DNA of 64,000 nucleotides from contig NZ_CP023540.1 of NCBI RefSeq assembly GCF_003692615.1, forward strand, positions 1,426,001-1,490,000, written 5' to 3'. Shown here piece by piece: positions 43,937-55,380 of this stretch; position 1 is the first letter of the stretch, and each line of letters starts with the position of its first letter. Origin of the DNA: Chryseobacterium sp. 6424. Lineage in GTDB: Bacteria; Bacteroidota; Bacteroidia; Flavobacteriales; Weeksellaceae. The position numbers and the translations under genes were made by a program. Below the pieces are notes generated by a model that did no database searches, was not told the DNA's origin, and worked only from the letters and a program-made list of their open reading frames with translations.

Positions 43937-44365
43937 TTAATTATTTTCAACGTACTTATGGAAATTGTTCAGGATGGCATACCATCCCTCGCGTTGCATT
44001 TTGCGCGAATTTTGGGTTTCAGGTTCAAAAGTTTCTATCACCGTAGTGGTATTGGGATCGATTTCGATAAACTGAATTTCCACTTTCCGGCCATCCTGCA
44101 GATGATATTTAATGAATTGCTTTGGGATAATCTCGTCGTAAATGCCCACATAATCAAAACCATAACTTTTATCGCGTGCTTCCATACGGGTTTTCAGCAT
44201 GCCACCTACGCGCAGGTCATTTTCTGCTTTTACGCAGTGCCAGGATTGGTCCGCGAAATTCCATTTGGTAATATGTCTCGGATCATTCATATAGTCCCAG
44301 ACTTTTTGAAGTGGTTTCAGGATGGTAATCTCAATTCGTATCGGTTCCATAACAGTATTTTTCAT
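43937..44365 (-). CDS. SRPBCC (AHSA1-like) domain protein
   Basis: 142 aa, same fold as its neighbour: EPIRIEITILKPLQKVWDYMNDPRHITKWNFADQSWHCVKAENDLRVGGMLKTRMEARDKSYGFDYVGIYDEIIPKQFIKYHL. Ends with the helix KMQREGWYAILNNFHKYVENN. The residues of the ligand pocket cannot be assigned. Two in-frame ATGs open the ORF (codons 1 and 6). Separate terminator suggests its own transcript. Confidence 0.83.
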   Translation of the reverse strand: MKNTVMEPIRIEITILKPLQKVWDYMNDPRHITKWNFADQSWHCVKAENDLRVGGMLKTRMEARDKSYGFDYVGIYDEIIPKQFIKYHLQDGRKVEIQFIEIDPNTTTVIETFEPETQNSRKMQREGWYAILNNFHKYVENN

Positions 44366-44406
44366 AAAATTAATAAAAATGTATGATATGCTGCCGGCAA
44401 CTTGGT

Positions 44407-44434
44407 AAAAAAAAACGCAAATTACTTTGCGTTT
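44407..44434 (-). terminator. Intrinsic terminator of tpx
   Basis: 9-bp stem AAACGCAAA/TTTGCGTTT (44413-44421 with 44426-44434) followed on the minus strand by a T-run of about nine, six bases after the tpx stop. Confidence 0.88.
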
Positions 44435-44439
44435 GATCT

Positions 44440-44946
44440 TTAATCGGCGTTTCTGAGTATATCCAGAGCCGTGTCATAGTCTGGTTCCTGCGCGATTTCC
44501 GGCACTTGCTCATGATACAGTATTCTATTGTTCTCATCGGCTACAATTACAGCGCGGCTCAGCAAGCCTTTCATCGGCGAATCCATCATGGTCACTCCAT
44601 AATCATCACCAAAAGCACTACGGAAATCGGATAGCGACTCGACATGGCCCAGACCTTCCGCGGCACAGAATCTGCCCAGAGCAAAAGGTAAATCCTTCGA
44701 AACATTGATGACCACCGTGTTTTGAAGGGTGCCTGCTTCTTCATTGAACTTTCTGGCAGAAGCGGCACAGATACCCGTATCAATACTTGGGAAGATATTG
44801 AGTATTTTTCTTTTCCCCTGATAATCTGCAAGTGTCTTGATCTCTAATTTTTCGTTCACCAATGCGAAGTCTTTCAGGGTGAGCCCGATTTCGGGTAAAT
44901 TTCCAATAGTTTGTACAGGGTTTCCTTTTAAGGTAATTTCAGCCAT
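44440..44946 (-). CDS. tpx: Thiol peroxidase (Tpx, atypical 2-Cys peroxiredoxin)
   Basis: 168 aa from ATG 44946 (MAEITLKGNPVQTIG). The longer reading from 44970 would start inside the promoter box at 44968-44975. Peroxidatic Cys60 lies in FPSIDTGICAASARKFNEE and resolving Cys94 in LGRFCAAEGL, spaced as in E. coli Tpx (61/95). It reduces hydroperoxides with thioredoxin as the reductant in the cytoplasm. Monocistronic. Confidence 0.96.
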   Translation of the reverse strand: MAEITLKGNPVQTIGNLPEIGLTLKDFALVNEKLEIKTLADYQGKRKILNIFPSIDTGICAASARKFNEEAGTLQNTVVINVSKDLPFALGRFCAAEGLGHVESLSDFRSAFGDDYGVTMMDSPMKGLLSRAVIVADENNRILYHEQVPEIAQEPDYDTALDILRNAD

Positions 44947-44967
44947 AATATTTGTTTTTAGTAAGAT

Positions 44968-44975
44968 CAAAAATA
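44968..44975 (-). promoter_or_regulatory. Promoter -7 box of tpx (TATTTTTG)
   Basis: TAnnTTTG match on the minus strand, 21 bases before ATG 44946; decides the start. Confidence 0.65.
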
Positions 44976-45023
44976 TATAATTTTCGGGTCGGATGCCTAT
45001 TTTATAGGTTAAATTAATCTTAA

Positions 45024-47324
<2,301 letters not shown>

Positions 47325-47348
47325 AGACACCTATGCTTATTAAATTCA

Positions 47349-47381
47349 AAAACTTTCCGTAATAATTGCGGAAAGTTTTTT
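47349..47381 (+). terminator. Intrinsic terminator of icd
   Basis: 11-bp stem (47349-47359 with 47369-47379) followed by T, 24 bases after the stop. Confidence 0.88.
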
Positions 47382-47431
47382 AATGTTGGATCTGTAAAGT
47401 CAATCGACCAACGACAGAATTAGCCTAAACA

Positions 47432-47460
47432 AAAACTCCCCTGAAATACAGAGGAGTTTT
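47432..47460 (-). terminator. Intrinsic terminator of the pseudouridine synthase gene
   Basis: On the minus strand an ACTCC/GGAGT-type stem of about 6 bp is followed by T; 13 bases past the stop. Confidence 0.7.
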
Positions 47461-47473
47461 TTTTATCTTTAAT

Positions 47474-48568
47474 CTAAAGCATTTTAAGATTGTTCACTTC
47501 AAGGTCGGTAAGGATTCGCCAGTGCCCACGCTTGATGTTCTTCTTCGTGAGGCCTGCAAACATCACGCGGTCCAGCGCTTCCACCTCATAGCCAAGCTTC
47601 TGGAAGATCCTGCGCACCACCCTGTTCCAGCCGATGTGTATTTCAACACCGATTTCATTTTTCGGTTTACCGTCAATGTAAGAAATGCTGTCAACCTGCG
47701 CTATTCCTTCTTCAAGACGAATTCCTTCTGCAATTGCGTTCAGATCCGCACGATCCAGCTTTCTATCAAGGGTGACATGATAGATTTTTTTCATGTTGAA
47801 TGAAGGGTGCGTGAGTTTTTTAGTCATGTGACCATCATTGGTCAGTAGAATGACTCCGGTTGTTGATCTGTCGAGTCTTCCTACTGGGAAAAGCCTGTAT
47901 GGGGATGCGTTTGCTACCAGATCCATTACGGTTTTCCTGGCTTTTTCGTCTTTGGTAGTAGATATGTAGCCTTTTGGTTTATTCAACAGCACATAGACGG
48001 GTTTCTCTGGTGTGATGCCTTGTCCGTCGAAAACTACGCGGTCTGTTTTCTGTACCTGATAGCCCATTTCGGTTACCACCTGCCCGTTTACCTGTACCAA
48101 GCCTTGGGTGATGAGTTCATCTGCCTCACGACGGCTACAGATGCCAGAATTAGCGATGTATTTATTTAAACGTATCGACTCTTTGTTGGTGTCTTTGGCT
48201 ATTTTTTCAAACCTTCTTTTCTGTACGAATGCCCTGGTACGGTCATCATTATCGCGCTCGAAAGGCTTGTTGCCTTTCTTAGGACTAAATTTGCGGTCGC
48301 CATTATCGTATTTATCACGACTGTCAAAGGATTTACCGGTTTTTTTAGTCGTACGGCGTGTAGGTTTATCAAAGGATTTCTCGAAGGCTTTTGCTTCAGA
48401 TTGCGAAAGCAACCTTGGGGTCCTGGTCTTTGCCGTGGATTTCTTCTCAGTATCTTCATTGCGGGCAGCACGGGGCCGCGAAGTGGCAGGTTTTGCACTT
48501 CCGGCATTTGATATTTTAGAAATTCTTGGTTTTTTGGGTTTTCCGTTACTGTTTCTGTCTCGGCTCAT
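47474..48568 (-). CDS. rluB: rRNA pseudouridine synthase (RluB-type) with long basic N-terminus
   Basis: 364 aa from ATG 48568 (MSRDRNSNGKPKK). The upstream alternative (a TTG at 48589) overlaps the promoter TATCTTTG at 48587-48594. Residues 1-125 are a basic, disordered extension rich in Lys/Arg. Then an S4 RNA-binding domain (about 130-175, IRLNKYIANSGICSRREADELI), then the RsuA/RluB catalytic domain with the active Asp in PVGRLDRSTTGVILLTNDG. RluB modifies a uridine in helix 89/90 of 23S rRNA in E. coli; the exact target here is inferred only from similarity. Confidence 0.9.
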   Translation of the reverse strand: MSRDRNSNGKPKKPRISKISNAGSAKPATSRPRAARNEDTEKKSTAKTRTPRLLSQSEAKAFEKSFDKPTRRTTKKTGKSFDSRDKYDNGDRKFSPKKGNKPFERDNDDRTRAFVQKRRFEKIAKDTNKESIRLNKYIANSGICSRREADELITQGLVQVNGQVVTEMGYQVQKTDRVVFDGQGITPEKPVYVLLNKPKGYISTTKDEKARKTVMDLVANASPYRLFPVGRLDRSTTGVILLTNDGHMTKKLTHPSFNMKKIYHVTLDRKLDRADLNAIAEGIRLEEGIAQVDSISYIDGKPKNEIGVEIHIGWNRVVRRIFQKLGYEVEALDRVMFAGLTKKNIKRGHWRILTDLEVNNLKML

Positions 48569-48586
48569 GATCTGAAAAAATTTCTG

Positions 48587-48594
48587 CAAAGATA
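48587..48594 (-). promoter_or_regulatory. Promoter -7 box of the pseudouridine synthase gene (TATCTTTG)
   Basis: TAnnTTTG match on the minus strand, 18 bases before ATG 48568; decides the start. Confidence 0.7.
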
Positions 48595-48635
48595 AGCATT
48601 ATCAATAACAAAGGTAACTATTGTATCATGGCAGA

Positions 48636-49526
48636 CTACATCCTGTACATAATCCCGTCAAGCAGCATGGCTATGATCCCGATAAACACCCAGATCCTTA
48701 GTATATTCAGGGCTATAAAATTGTTCTTCTTTATCTTGTTCAGTAAAAGGTAAATGATGAATACCAAAACGAAAAGGCCTGTGGTAAAGTAATGATGTAA
48801 TATACGTTGGTCATCGGCAAAAGCTACAATTACAGCAGCGCTTCCCATTGCAAAGATGGCCAGGCAAACGGCAATGTTCCTGGCCGCACGGGTGCCAAAG
48901 TAGTTCGGAATGGTGACGTAACCGAACATTTTATCCGCATTTCTGGTAAGAATATCTTTAATCAAGTCTATAATCAGTAATACTAAAAAAAGGAACACCG
49001 CCATCACAAAAAGCTGCCCGGAGAAAGTTTTATAATATACCATCATCCCAAAAAAAGGGTACAGCGTAAGGCTTACAAAACATAAATTATTGATTATCAA
49101 TAATTTACTGAGTTTATGGCTGTAAAACCACATAAAGAACTGGTACACCAAGAAGAAAATAAAAACCCGGCCCGATATAAGCAACGAAATACTTAAAGAC
49201 AATAGAAAAAGCGTCAGGTAGGCATACAAAAAGTATTTTTGTTTCAGAAAGCGCTGTAACTTGCTTCGGAAAGGTTTCGTCAGTTGGTCCTTTTCCCGGT
49301 CATAAAACTGGTTGATGATGCCGCCTGCCAGAATGCTAAGTACCGTACAGAAAATAATGCCGTGTACCTTGAAATCAAAGACAAACTCACGTAAACTTTC
49401 TTCTTCATTAAACAGGAAAAAGGTGGACACATACAGCGCGAAAGTCAGCAACATGGCCACAAAAATCCTGGCTCCCAAAAGAAAAGCTGTAAGTTGTGAA
49501 ATTCTGTAAAAAAGTGGATTTTTCAT
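48636..49526 (-). CDS. UbiA-family prenyltransferase
   Basis: 296-aa integral membrane protein with about eight or nine transmembrane segments. The prenyl-diphosphate/Mg site NxxxDxxxD is present as INQFYDREKD (N72, D76, D80), followed by TKPFRSKLQRF. A second, less conserved Asp motif lies near DLIKDILTRNADK. The aromatic or glycerol-phosphate acceptor is not predictable. It is 43 bases downstream of a mevalonate-kinase-like gene, consistent with an isoprenoid-linked unit. Confidence 0.88.
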   Translation of the reverse strand: MKNPLFYRISQLTAFLLGARIFVAMLLTFALYVSTFFLFNEEESLREFVFDFKVHGIIFCTVLSILAGGIINQFYDREKDQLTKPFRSKLQRFLKQKYFLYAYLTLFLLSLSISLLISGRVFIFFLVYQFFMWFYSHKLSKLLIINNLCFVSLTLYPFFGMMVYYKTFSGQLFVMAVFLFLVLLIIDLIKDILTRNADKMFGYVTIPNYFGTRAARNIAVCLAIFAMGSAAVIVAFADDQRILHHYFTTGLFVLVFIIYLLLNKIKKNNFIALNILRIWVFIGIIAMLLDGIMYRM

Positions 49527-49569
49527 TCTGTAAGCCGAAGAAAGCAGTTGAATTGTCCCGACCTGAATG

Positions 49570-50496
49570 TTAAAACCTGTAAATTACTTCTTTTTGAAAT
49601 CCGGAAAGCATTTTTTCCGCTTTGTCATAATCGCGTGTGAAACCTAAAATGTAGCCTCCGCCCCCACTGCCACACAGTTTCAGGTAGTAAGCATTGGTGT
49701 CGAGGCCTTTTTTCCAAATATTATAAATACTCTCCGGAATCATCGGCTTAAAGTGTTCATACGCCCAAACCGACAGGTTTTTTAAATTCCGGAACAGCGG
49801 CGTCATTTCTTTCTTCAAAAAAGCGTCAATACAGGCATTGTTGTATCGTATAAACTCTTCTTTTAAAGTCTTGCGGAAGCCTTCCGTCTTCATTTTTTCA
49901 AAGAAAATCTGTACCATAGGGCCGGTTTCTCCCGTAATGCCAGAATCTATAAGAAAAATAGCGCCTTTACCTTCTTTGCCTTGAGGGATGGCAACGCGGT
50001 CAACATTCTCGCGGTTTTCAATTAAAATAGGCAGATTCATATAACAAATCAGTGGATCAATACCTGAACTTTTGCCATGAAAATAGCTTTCAAGTGTGCC
50101 AAAGACTTTCTTAAGATCCTTTAGTTCGTCTTTTGAAATATTTTCAGGCACATATTTTTTCAATGAATATCTCTCGAAAATAGCAGCGACCAACGCCCCT
50201 GAACTTCCTACGCCATAACCCTGCGGAATGTTTGAATCAAAGAAAAGTCCGTTTTCAATATCTTGCTTGAACCGCGCAGTGTCCAAACCAAAATTCTCCG
50301 GAAGTCTTAGGTCTTTAAGGTAATCGCAATATCTCGCCAAGGAAATATTTGATTTCTTTTCGAAATCTTCCGTAAGGTCAGAAAATTTCAGGGCACCTTT
50401 ATAAAAACTGTAGGGCAAGGTCAACCCCTGGGAGTCTTCGATGATTCCGTATTCACCGAACAGCAGGATTTTGGCGTAAAATAAAGGATTGGTCAT
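49570..50496 (-). CDS. GHMP kinase, mevalonate-kinase-like
   Basis: 308 aa. It opens FYAKILLFGEYGIIEDSQGLTLPYSFYKGALKF (typical N-terminus with the invariant Lys and Glu), has the ATP motif PQGYGVGSSGALVAAIFERY (GHMP motif 2, about 90-110), HGKSSGIDPLICYMN and a C-terminal LKLCGSGGGGYILGF motif. It phosphorylates mevalonate or a relative in the mevalonate route, which Bacteroidota of this group use for isoprenoids. It lies directly before the UbiA prenyltransferase, promoter at 50526-50533. Confidence 0.88.
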   Translation of the reverse strand: MTNPLFYAKILLFGEYGIIEDSQGLTLPYSFYKGALKFSDLTEDFEKKSNISLARYCDYLKDLRLPENFGLDTARFKQDIENGLFFDSNIPQGYGVGSSGALVAAIFERYSLKKYVPENISKDELKDLKKVFGTLESYFHGKSSGIDPLICYMNLPILIENRENVDRVAIPQGKEGKGAIFLIDSGITGETGPMVQIFFEKMKTEGFRKTLKEEFIRYNNACIDAFLKKEMTPLFRNLKNLSVWAYEHFKPMIPESIYNIWKKGLDTNAYYLKLCGSGGGGYILGFTRDYDKAEKMLSGFQKEVIYRF

Positions 50497-50525
50497 GGTT
50501 TAATTAATCTATTGAGATCCTGTTG

Positions 50526-50533
50526 CAAAATTA
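50526..50533 (-). promoter_or_regulatory. Promoter -7 box of the mevalonate kinase-UbiA unit (TAATTTTG)
   Basis: TAnnTTTG match on the minus strand, 29 bases before the ATG at 50496. Confidence 0.55.
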
Positions 50534-50583
50534 CAAAAAATCTGCTATAATTTCTGATGAATCAAAAATGCAGCCAATCCTGA

Positions 50584-52068
50584 TTAAGACTTAGTTTTGG
50601 ATACAGATACTTTTAGGAAACGTATAAGTACCAGACCGACAAAGAAAAACACAGACATAGATAAAGCCGAAAACCGCATATTATGGTACTTTTCGATCAT
50701 CGTAGCAAAAATAAAAGTTCCTAAAATAATCGCTAGTTTTTCAAGAACATCATAAAAACTAAAGAAAGTGGTGTTATCCATCGAATTTTCGGGTAGCAAC
50801 TTTGAATAGGTTGAACGCGACATGGCCTGCAAACCGCCCATTACCAGACCGATAATCGCTGCAATGCCATAAAACTGATATTCTACGTTCGGGTTTTCTT
50901 TGTTCAGATAATATGCGGATAGACAAGCTACGATCCACAAAATAATCGCAATTGAAATTACATTTTTATTACCAATCGCCCGTGAAAGACGCGAGAAAAT
51001 AAGCGCGCCGATAATCGCTTCAATCTGTATAAGCAGTAAAGTGAGGATCAGTTTGTCTTGTGCGAGATTAATTTCACTTTTACCAAAAAGCGTCGCCATT
51101 AAAAAAATGGTCTGCATCCCCACACTATAAAAAAAGAAACTGGAGAGAAAAAACTTTAAGTTGCGGTCAGCAAAAAGCGTATGTCCGACCTTGAAGAGTT
51201 CATTGAAACTTTCCTTTACGACATCTTTGTAAAAACTGATATTATCCTTCAAAACTTCCCAAAAACCACCCTGCTCCGCGTGTTTCTTAAAGATGTTTTT
51301 GTAGTTCAGCAATACCAGATCTTTAGGTAACTGCTTATGAACAGTACCGAACTGCGGCAGATGTTTAAATGTATATTGCGAGAAACCAAACCACCATGCA
51401 CCAGTTAATAAGAAAGAAATACGGGTGTAAAGCTTCGCTTCTTCGGGTGTTTTTGCCAATACCTGAATCAAGATTAAACAGATGACTACCAATACCACAG
51501 ATCCGATGTAACCGTACACATACCCCTTGGCCGAAAGTGCATCTTGCTTATCGCGCGTGGCAATATCCGGAAGGAATGAATTATAGAACACCAAGCTGCC
51601 CCAAAAACCTACACTTGCCGTAATACTGAACAAAAGCCCGAGAAAAACGTTCTGCATCCCTGTAAACATCGCCAGTCCCATGCATGAAGTGGCACCAAGA
51701 TAACAGAAGAACTGTAAGAAAGATTTCTTATTACCAATGGTATCCGCAAGCGACGACAGAATCGGCGACAACAGTACTACAATAAGAAACGAGATAGTCA
51801 GTGAATAGCCATAGATCGCGTCTGGCTGATACTGCTTGCCGAAAATGGTAATCATGTGGCGTACTGGCACCTTGATCCACTGCCCAGTCTGCTGTACATA
51901 TTCTGTCTTTTCCGTTGCCGTAGTTAAAATAGAATAATATATCGGGAAAATGGTAGAGGTAATTACCAGCGAATACACCGAGTTTGCCCAGTCATAGAAA
52001 GACCATGCTTTCATTATTTTAGGGTTGTTTTTGATTTCCGGTGTGTTCAGACGGTCGTTTTCGGGCAT
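50584..52068 (-). CDS. MFS transporter, UMF1/permease type
   Basis: 494 aa from ATG 52068 (MPENDRLNTPEIK). The longer reading from 52116 would start inside the terminator of the thiolase gene, so I reject it. The chain has about 12 hydrophobic helices and the motif AWSFYDWANSVYSLVITSTIFPIYYSIL, characteristic of the Atg22-like/UMF1 group of the major facilitator superfamily, plus GYVYGYIGSVVLVVICLILI and QAMSRSTYSKLLPENS. Bacterial members are thought to move small solutes such as amino acids; substrate unknown. Confidence 0.85.
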   Translation of the reverse strand: MPENDRLNTPEIKNNPKIMKAWSFYDWANSVYSLVITSTIFPIYYSILTTATEKTEYVQQTGQWIKVPVRHMITIFGKQYQPDAIYGYSLTISFLIVVLLSPILSSLADTIGNKKSFLQFFCYLGATSCMGLAMFTGMQNVFLGLLFSITASVGFWGSLVFYNSFLPDIATRDKQDALSAKGYVYGYIGSVVLVVICLILIQVLAKTPEEAKLYTRISFLLTGAWWFGFSQYTFKHLPQFGTVHKQLPKDLVLLNYKNIFKKHAEQGGFWEVLKDNISFYKDVVKESFNELFKVGHTLFADRNLKFFLSSFFFYSVGMQTIFLMATLFGKSEINLAQDKLILTLLLIQIEAIIGALIFSRLSRAIGNKNVISIAIILWIVACLSAYYLNKENPNVEYQFYGIAAIIGLVMGGLQAMSRSTYSKLLPENSMDNTTFFSFYDVLEKLAIILGTFIFATMIEKYHNMRFSALSMSVFFFVGLVLIRFLKVSVSKTKS

Positions 52069-52102
52069 TGCTTCTGAGATTTTAATGAACAAAAATAAAA
52101 AA

Positions 52103-52149
52103 ACCATTAAGAACATGATGAAATTTCCATGAATATTCTTAATGGTTAA
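52103..52149 (-). terminator. Intrinsic terminator of the thiolase gene
   Basis: 12-bp perfect stem AACCATTAAGAA/TTCTTAATGGTT with a loop of about 22 bases, followed on the minus strand by a T-run. It also excludes the longer start of the following permease ORF. Confidence 0.8.
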
Positions 52150-52167
52150 AGGAAAATAATTGGGTAA

Positions 52168-53349
52168 TTACTGTACGTTCTCGATAACGATCGCAGAGGC
52201 ACCACCGCCGCCATTACAAATAGCTGCCGCGCCGTATTTGCCGTTATTCTGTTTCAGTACATTAACCAGTGTTACAATGATTCTGGAGCCGGAACTGCCC
52301 AGCGGATGACCTAATGATACAGCGCCACCGTTCACGTTAACCTTAGCGGCATCTAATCCCAAGATTTTGTTGTTGGCTAATCCTACTACAGAAAATGCTT
52401 CGTTGAACTCGAAGAAATCAATATCAGAAACCTCCAGGTTTGCCTTTTTCAAAGCGGCAGGAAGTGCTTTTGCGGGTGCCGTAGTAAACCACTCAGGCTC
52501 ATGGGCTGCATCGGCATAAGAAATAATTTTCGCCAAAGGCTTCAACCCAAGTTCTTCCACTTTTTCTTTAGACATCAAGATCAGCGCAGAAGCACCATCA
52601 TTGAGTGTAGAGGCATTTGCGGCAGTTACCGTACCGTTTTCCTTTTGAAAAACAGTGGGTAGTGTTGAAATTCGCTCGAAATTTACAGCCTTATATTCTT
52701 CATCTTCTGAAAAGACAATTGGTTCGCCTTTACGCTGCGGAATTTCGACTGGAACTACTTCATCCTTAAACCTCCCTTCACTCCAGGCGTTTGCTGAACG
52801 TTTGTAAGATTCGATAGCGAAATTATCCTGATCCTCCCGACTGAATTGGTGCTCGGCAGCACATTTTTCTGCGCACACGCCCATATGTACTTTTTCGTAC
52901 ACATCGGTAAGGCCATCCAGCACCATCCCGTCCTGCATTTTTACATCACCTAGTTTGGTTGCGTTTCGTGCGTTATAATAATGTGGCACCTGCGACATAT
53001 TCTCCATACCACCAGCTACGATAATGTGCTGATCTCCGGCTTTAATGGATTGTGCAGCCATCATCACCGCTTTCATACCAGAAGCACATACTTTGTTAAT
53101 CGTAGTAGCAGGAGTTTGATTTGAAAGACCTGCTCCCAAGGCTGCCTGCCTTGCGGGTGCCTGCCCTTCCCCTGCCTGCAATACGTTGCCCATGTAAACT
53201 TCTTGTACAAGGCTGGGGTCAAGATTTATTTTATCTAACGCGCCTTTGATGGCGGTTGCACCTAATTTAGTAGCCGGCACAGTAGAAAGGCTCCCAAGGA
53301 AACTCCCCATGGGGGTACGTGCAGCGGATACAATAAATACTTCTTGCAT
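52168..53349 (-). CDS. Acetyl-CoA acetyltransferase / thiolase
   Basis: 393 aa from ATG 53349 ([19 protein letters not shown]), the standard thiolase start; the longer reading adds a Cys-rich tail with no family match. Catalytic Cys88 lies in [15 protein letters not shown], the base in [16 protein letters not shown], and the C-terminal active Cys in [16 protein letters not shown]. It catalyses the reversible condensation of acetyl-CoA (acetoacetyl-CoA synthesis or beta-oxidation). Which direction is not shown by context; etfBA, also linked to fatty-acid oxidation, lies 2.3 kb away. Confidence 0.93.
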   Translation of the reverse strand: MQEVFIVSAARTPMGSFLGSLSTVPATKLGATAIKGALDKINLDPSLVQEVYMGNVLQAGEGQAPARQAALGAGLSNQTPATTINKVCASGMKAVMMAAQSIKAGDQHIIVAGGMENMSQVPHYYNARNATKLGDVKMQDGMVLDGLTDVYEKVHMGVCAEKCAAEHQFSREDQDNFAIESYKRSANAWSEGRFKDEVVPVEIPQRKGEPIVFSEDEEYKAVNFERISTLPTVFQKENGTVTAANASTLNDGASALILMSKEKVEELGLKPLAKIISYADAAHEPEWFTTAPAKALPAALKKANLEVSDIDFFEFNEAFSVVGLANNKILGLDAAKVNVNGGAVSLGHPLGSSGSRIIVTLVNVLKQNNGKYGAAAICNGGGGASAIVIENVQ

Positions 53350-53384
53350 ATCTTTATATATTATTTTAAAGTAGGCCAAATTAC

Positions 53385-53415
53385 AAAAAAAACACACTTG
53401 TATGAAGTGTGTTTT
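53385..53415 (-). terminator. Intrinsic terminator after the nucleoside permease
   Basis: 11-bp perfect stem (53389-53399 with 53405-53415, loop 5) and, on the minus strand, a T-run (A at 53385-53392). Confidence 0.88.
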
Positions 53416-53435
53416 TATAATAATTGTAGCGTTTA

Positions 53436-54758
53436 TTAATGTTTCAGTTCGGCAACAACTTTCGGGTCATGTTTGTGTTTAAAGAGGATGGCGAATGCAA
53501 TTGCGACTACCAAAGCGTAAATGGCAAATACGAACCAAATCTCATCCCACATCTTCAGGCCTGTACTGTCGGTGAAATAACCCGAAATCAACCAGCCACT
53601 CACCGAACTTCCCAAGATGGCGCCGAAACCGTTTACCATCATCATAAAAAGCCCTTGTGCAGAAGAACGGATTTTACTGTCAGTCGTGCTTTCTACAAAA
53701 AGCGAACCGGAGATATTGAAGAAATCGAAAGCCATTCCATAGATTATATTTGAAAGGAGAATCAGCAGCAAACCGAAACCTTCCGGCGCACCCAAGGAAA
53801 AGAATCCGAAACGCAGGACCCAAGCAAACATCGAGATCAACATCACTTTCTTGATGCCGAATTTATACAGGAAAAACGGGATAGCCAATATAAACAGTGT
53901 CTCTGAAATCTGCGATATAGAAATAATCATAGTCGAGTACTGTACCACCGCCGAGTCTTTAAAAGCTTCTATAGTCCCAAAATCTTTCAAGAAGGTATCA
54001 CCATACATGTTGGTCAGTTGCAGCGCCGCACCTAATAGCATCGAGAAGATGAAGAAAAGTGCCATTTTCTTCTGCTTAAACAGTTTAAACGCGTCAAGGC
54101 CCAGTTTCTGGGAAAGTGTCGCATCTTTACTGATGAGTTTTGGTGGTGGGCATTTCGGGAGGAAGAAAGAGAAGATCCCTAAACCTATCGCAAACATTCC
54201 GGCAAAGTAGAACTGGTTGGCATTCAGTGAATTGCCGAATAAATCAGCTACGGATTGTCCGAAACTAATCCCAAACTGTGAGAATGACTGCTCATCACTG
54301 AAAATATTGGTGCACCACATGGCCACAATAAAGCCTATTGTTCCCCAAACCCTAATCGGCGGAAACACTTTTACCACATCATAATCACTGTCTTTAAGTA
54401 ATTTATATGAAATAGAGTTCGACAGTGCCAGTGTCGGCATATAAAAACACATCCCAACTAATAGAATCCAGAAGAAGGTAGTGGGATCGTTAGTTTTGGC
54501 CAGCAGGAAAAGCGTTGTGCCGTAGAGGATGTGCAGGGTACCGTACAGTTTCTCCGCGTTTATCCATTTATCCGCGATGATGCCCATAAGTGCGGGCATA
54601 AAAACCGATGCAATCCCAAGGGTAGAGAACACAGCGCCAAACTCTGCCCCGCTCCATTGTTTATAAGCAAAGCCATAAGTTCCCAAAGTGGTAAGCCACG
54701 CGCCCCATACGAAAAACTGCAGAAAACTGAGGATCGTAAGACGTAATTTCAAATTCAT
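53436..54758 (-). CDS. MFS nucleoside permease (NupG-like)
   Basis: 440 aa, 12-helix major facilitator. It begins LRLTILSFLQFFVWGAWLTTLGTYGF (typical of the nucleoside:H+ symporter group) and contains SNSISYKLLKDSDYDVVKVFPPIRVWGTIGFIVAMW and LFIFVESTTDSKIRSSAQGLFMM-like FVESTTDSKIRSSAQGLFMMMVNGFGAILGS. It should import nucleosides using the proton gradient. The bifunctional nuclease gene lies 15 bases upstream; the two probably form one transcript. Confidence 0.87.
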   Translation of the reverse strand: MNLKLRLTILSFLQFFVWGAWLTTLGTYGFAYKQWSGAEFGAVFSTLGIASVFMPALMGIIADKWINAEKLYGTLHILYGTTLFLLAKTNDPTTFFWILLVGMCFYMPTLALSNSISYKLLKDSDYDVVKVFPPIRVWGTIGFIVAMWCTNIFSDEQSFSQFGISFGQSVADLFGNSLNANQFYFAGMFAIGLGIFSFFLPKCPPPKLISKDATLSQKLGLDAFKLFKQKKMALFFIFSMLLGAALQLTNMYGDTFLKDFGTIEAFKDSAVVQYSTMIISISQISETLFILAIPFFLYKFGIKKVMLISMFAWVLRFGFFSLGAPEGFGLLLILLSNIIYGMAFDFFNISGSLFVESTTDSKIRSSAQGLFMMMVNGFGAILGSSVSGWLISGYFTDSTGLKMWDEIWFVFAIYALVVAIAFAILFKHKHDPKVVAELKH

Positions 54759-54773
54759 AGTTTAGGTATAAAG

Positions 54774-55367
54774 TTATTCAATCTTCTTGTTTCTGCGCTT
54801 TATTTCGTTCTGTATTTCCATAGCAGCATCGAAATCCTCTTCCTTCACGGCGTCTTCCAGTAGTTTTTGCAGATCTTCCATCGGTAAAGAGGTCAGGTCG
54901 CCTTCATTAGCGGCGTTGTCGAAATTTTCTTCCGCAGTGGGCTCTTCAAGTTCAAGCAAAATGCCGGCTTCGCTGAGGACTTGCGGAGTCGTATAGATAG
55001 GTGCGTTAAAGCGAACGGCCATGGCTACCGCGTCAGAAGTTCGGGCGTCTAAGATAAGTTCTTCAGCGGTAATATTATTTTTGAAATTCAGGTTTGAAAA
55101 AAATACGCCGTCAACTATCTGATAAATAATGACTGATACTAAAGAAAAGTTGGCAGACACTACAAATTTGGTAAAAAGGTCGTGGGTAAGCGGGCGCGGC
55201 GGATGTATGTCTTTCTCCAGCCCCAGAGAGATGGCCTGTGCTTCATAGTTCCCTATAACTACGGGTAATTTCACATTCGATTCTTCGTGCTCCAGCAGCA
55301 GCGCGTAGGCTCCAGATTGGGTTTGGCTGTAAGAAATTCCGCGTATGGTAAGTCTTTGGTAATCCAT
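54774..55367 (-). CDS. Bifunctional nuclease family (DUF151) protein with UvrB/C-like tail
   Basis: 197 aa from ATG 55367 (MDYQRLTIRGISYS); the ORF to 55433 continues upstream, but TATATTTG at 55373-55380 places transcription start near 55367, leaving almost no 5' leader. Blocks RLTIRGISYSQTQSGAYALLLEHEESNVKLPVVIGNYEAQAISLGLE and LILDARTSDAVAMAVRFNAPIYTTPQVLSEAGILL are those of the bifunctional RNase/DNase family (DUF151). The C-terminal helices (MEDLQKLLEDAVKEEDFDAAMEIQNEIKRRNKK) resemble the UVR domain of UvrB/UvrC. The exact substrate is unknown. Confidence 0.86.
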   Translation of the reverse strand: MDYQRLTIRGISYSQTQSGAYALLLEHEESNVKLPVVIGNYEAQAISLGLEKDIHPPRPLTHDLFTKFVVSANFSLVSVIIYQIVDGVFFSNLNFKNNITAEELILDARTSDAVAMAVRFNAPIYTTPQVLSEAGILLELEEPTAEENFDNAANEGDLTSLPMEDLQKLLEDAVKEEDFDAAMEIQNEIKRRNKKIE

Positions 55368-55372
55368 GGATA

Positions 55373-55380
55373 CAAATATA
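55373..55380 (-). promoter_or_regulatory. Promoter -7 box of the bifunctional nuclease gene (TATATTTG), leaderless spacing
   Basis: TAnnTTTG match on the minus strand, 5 bases before the ATG. Confidence 0.55.

Noticed and set aside
52069..52116. Longer start of the MFS gene
   Set aside because: The extra codons overlap the hairpin and T-run of the thiolase terminator.
53350..53397. Longer start of the thiolase
   Set aside because: The extra codons do not match thiolases, which begin at the [15 protein letters not shown] position.
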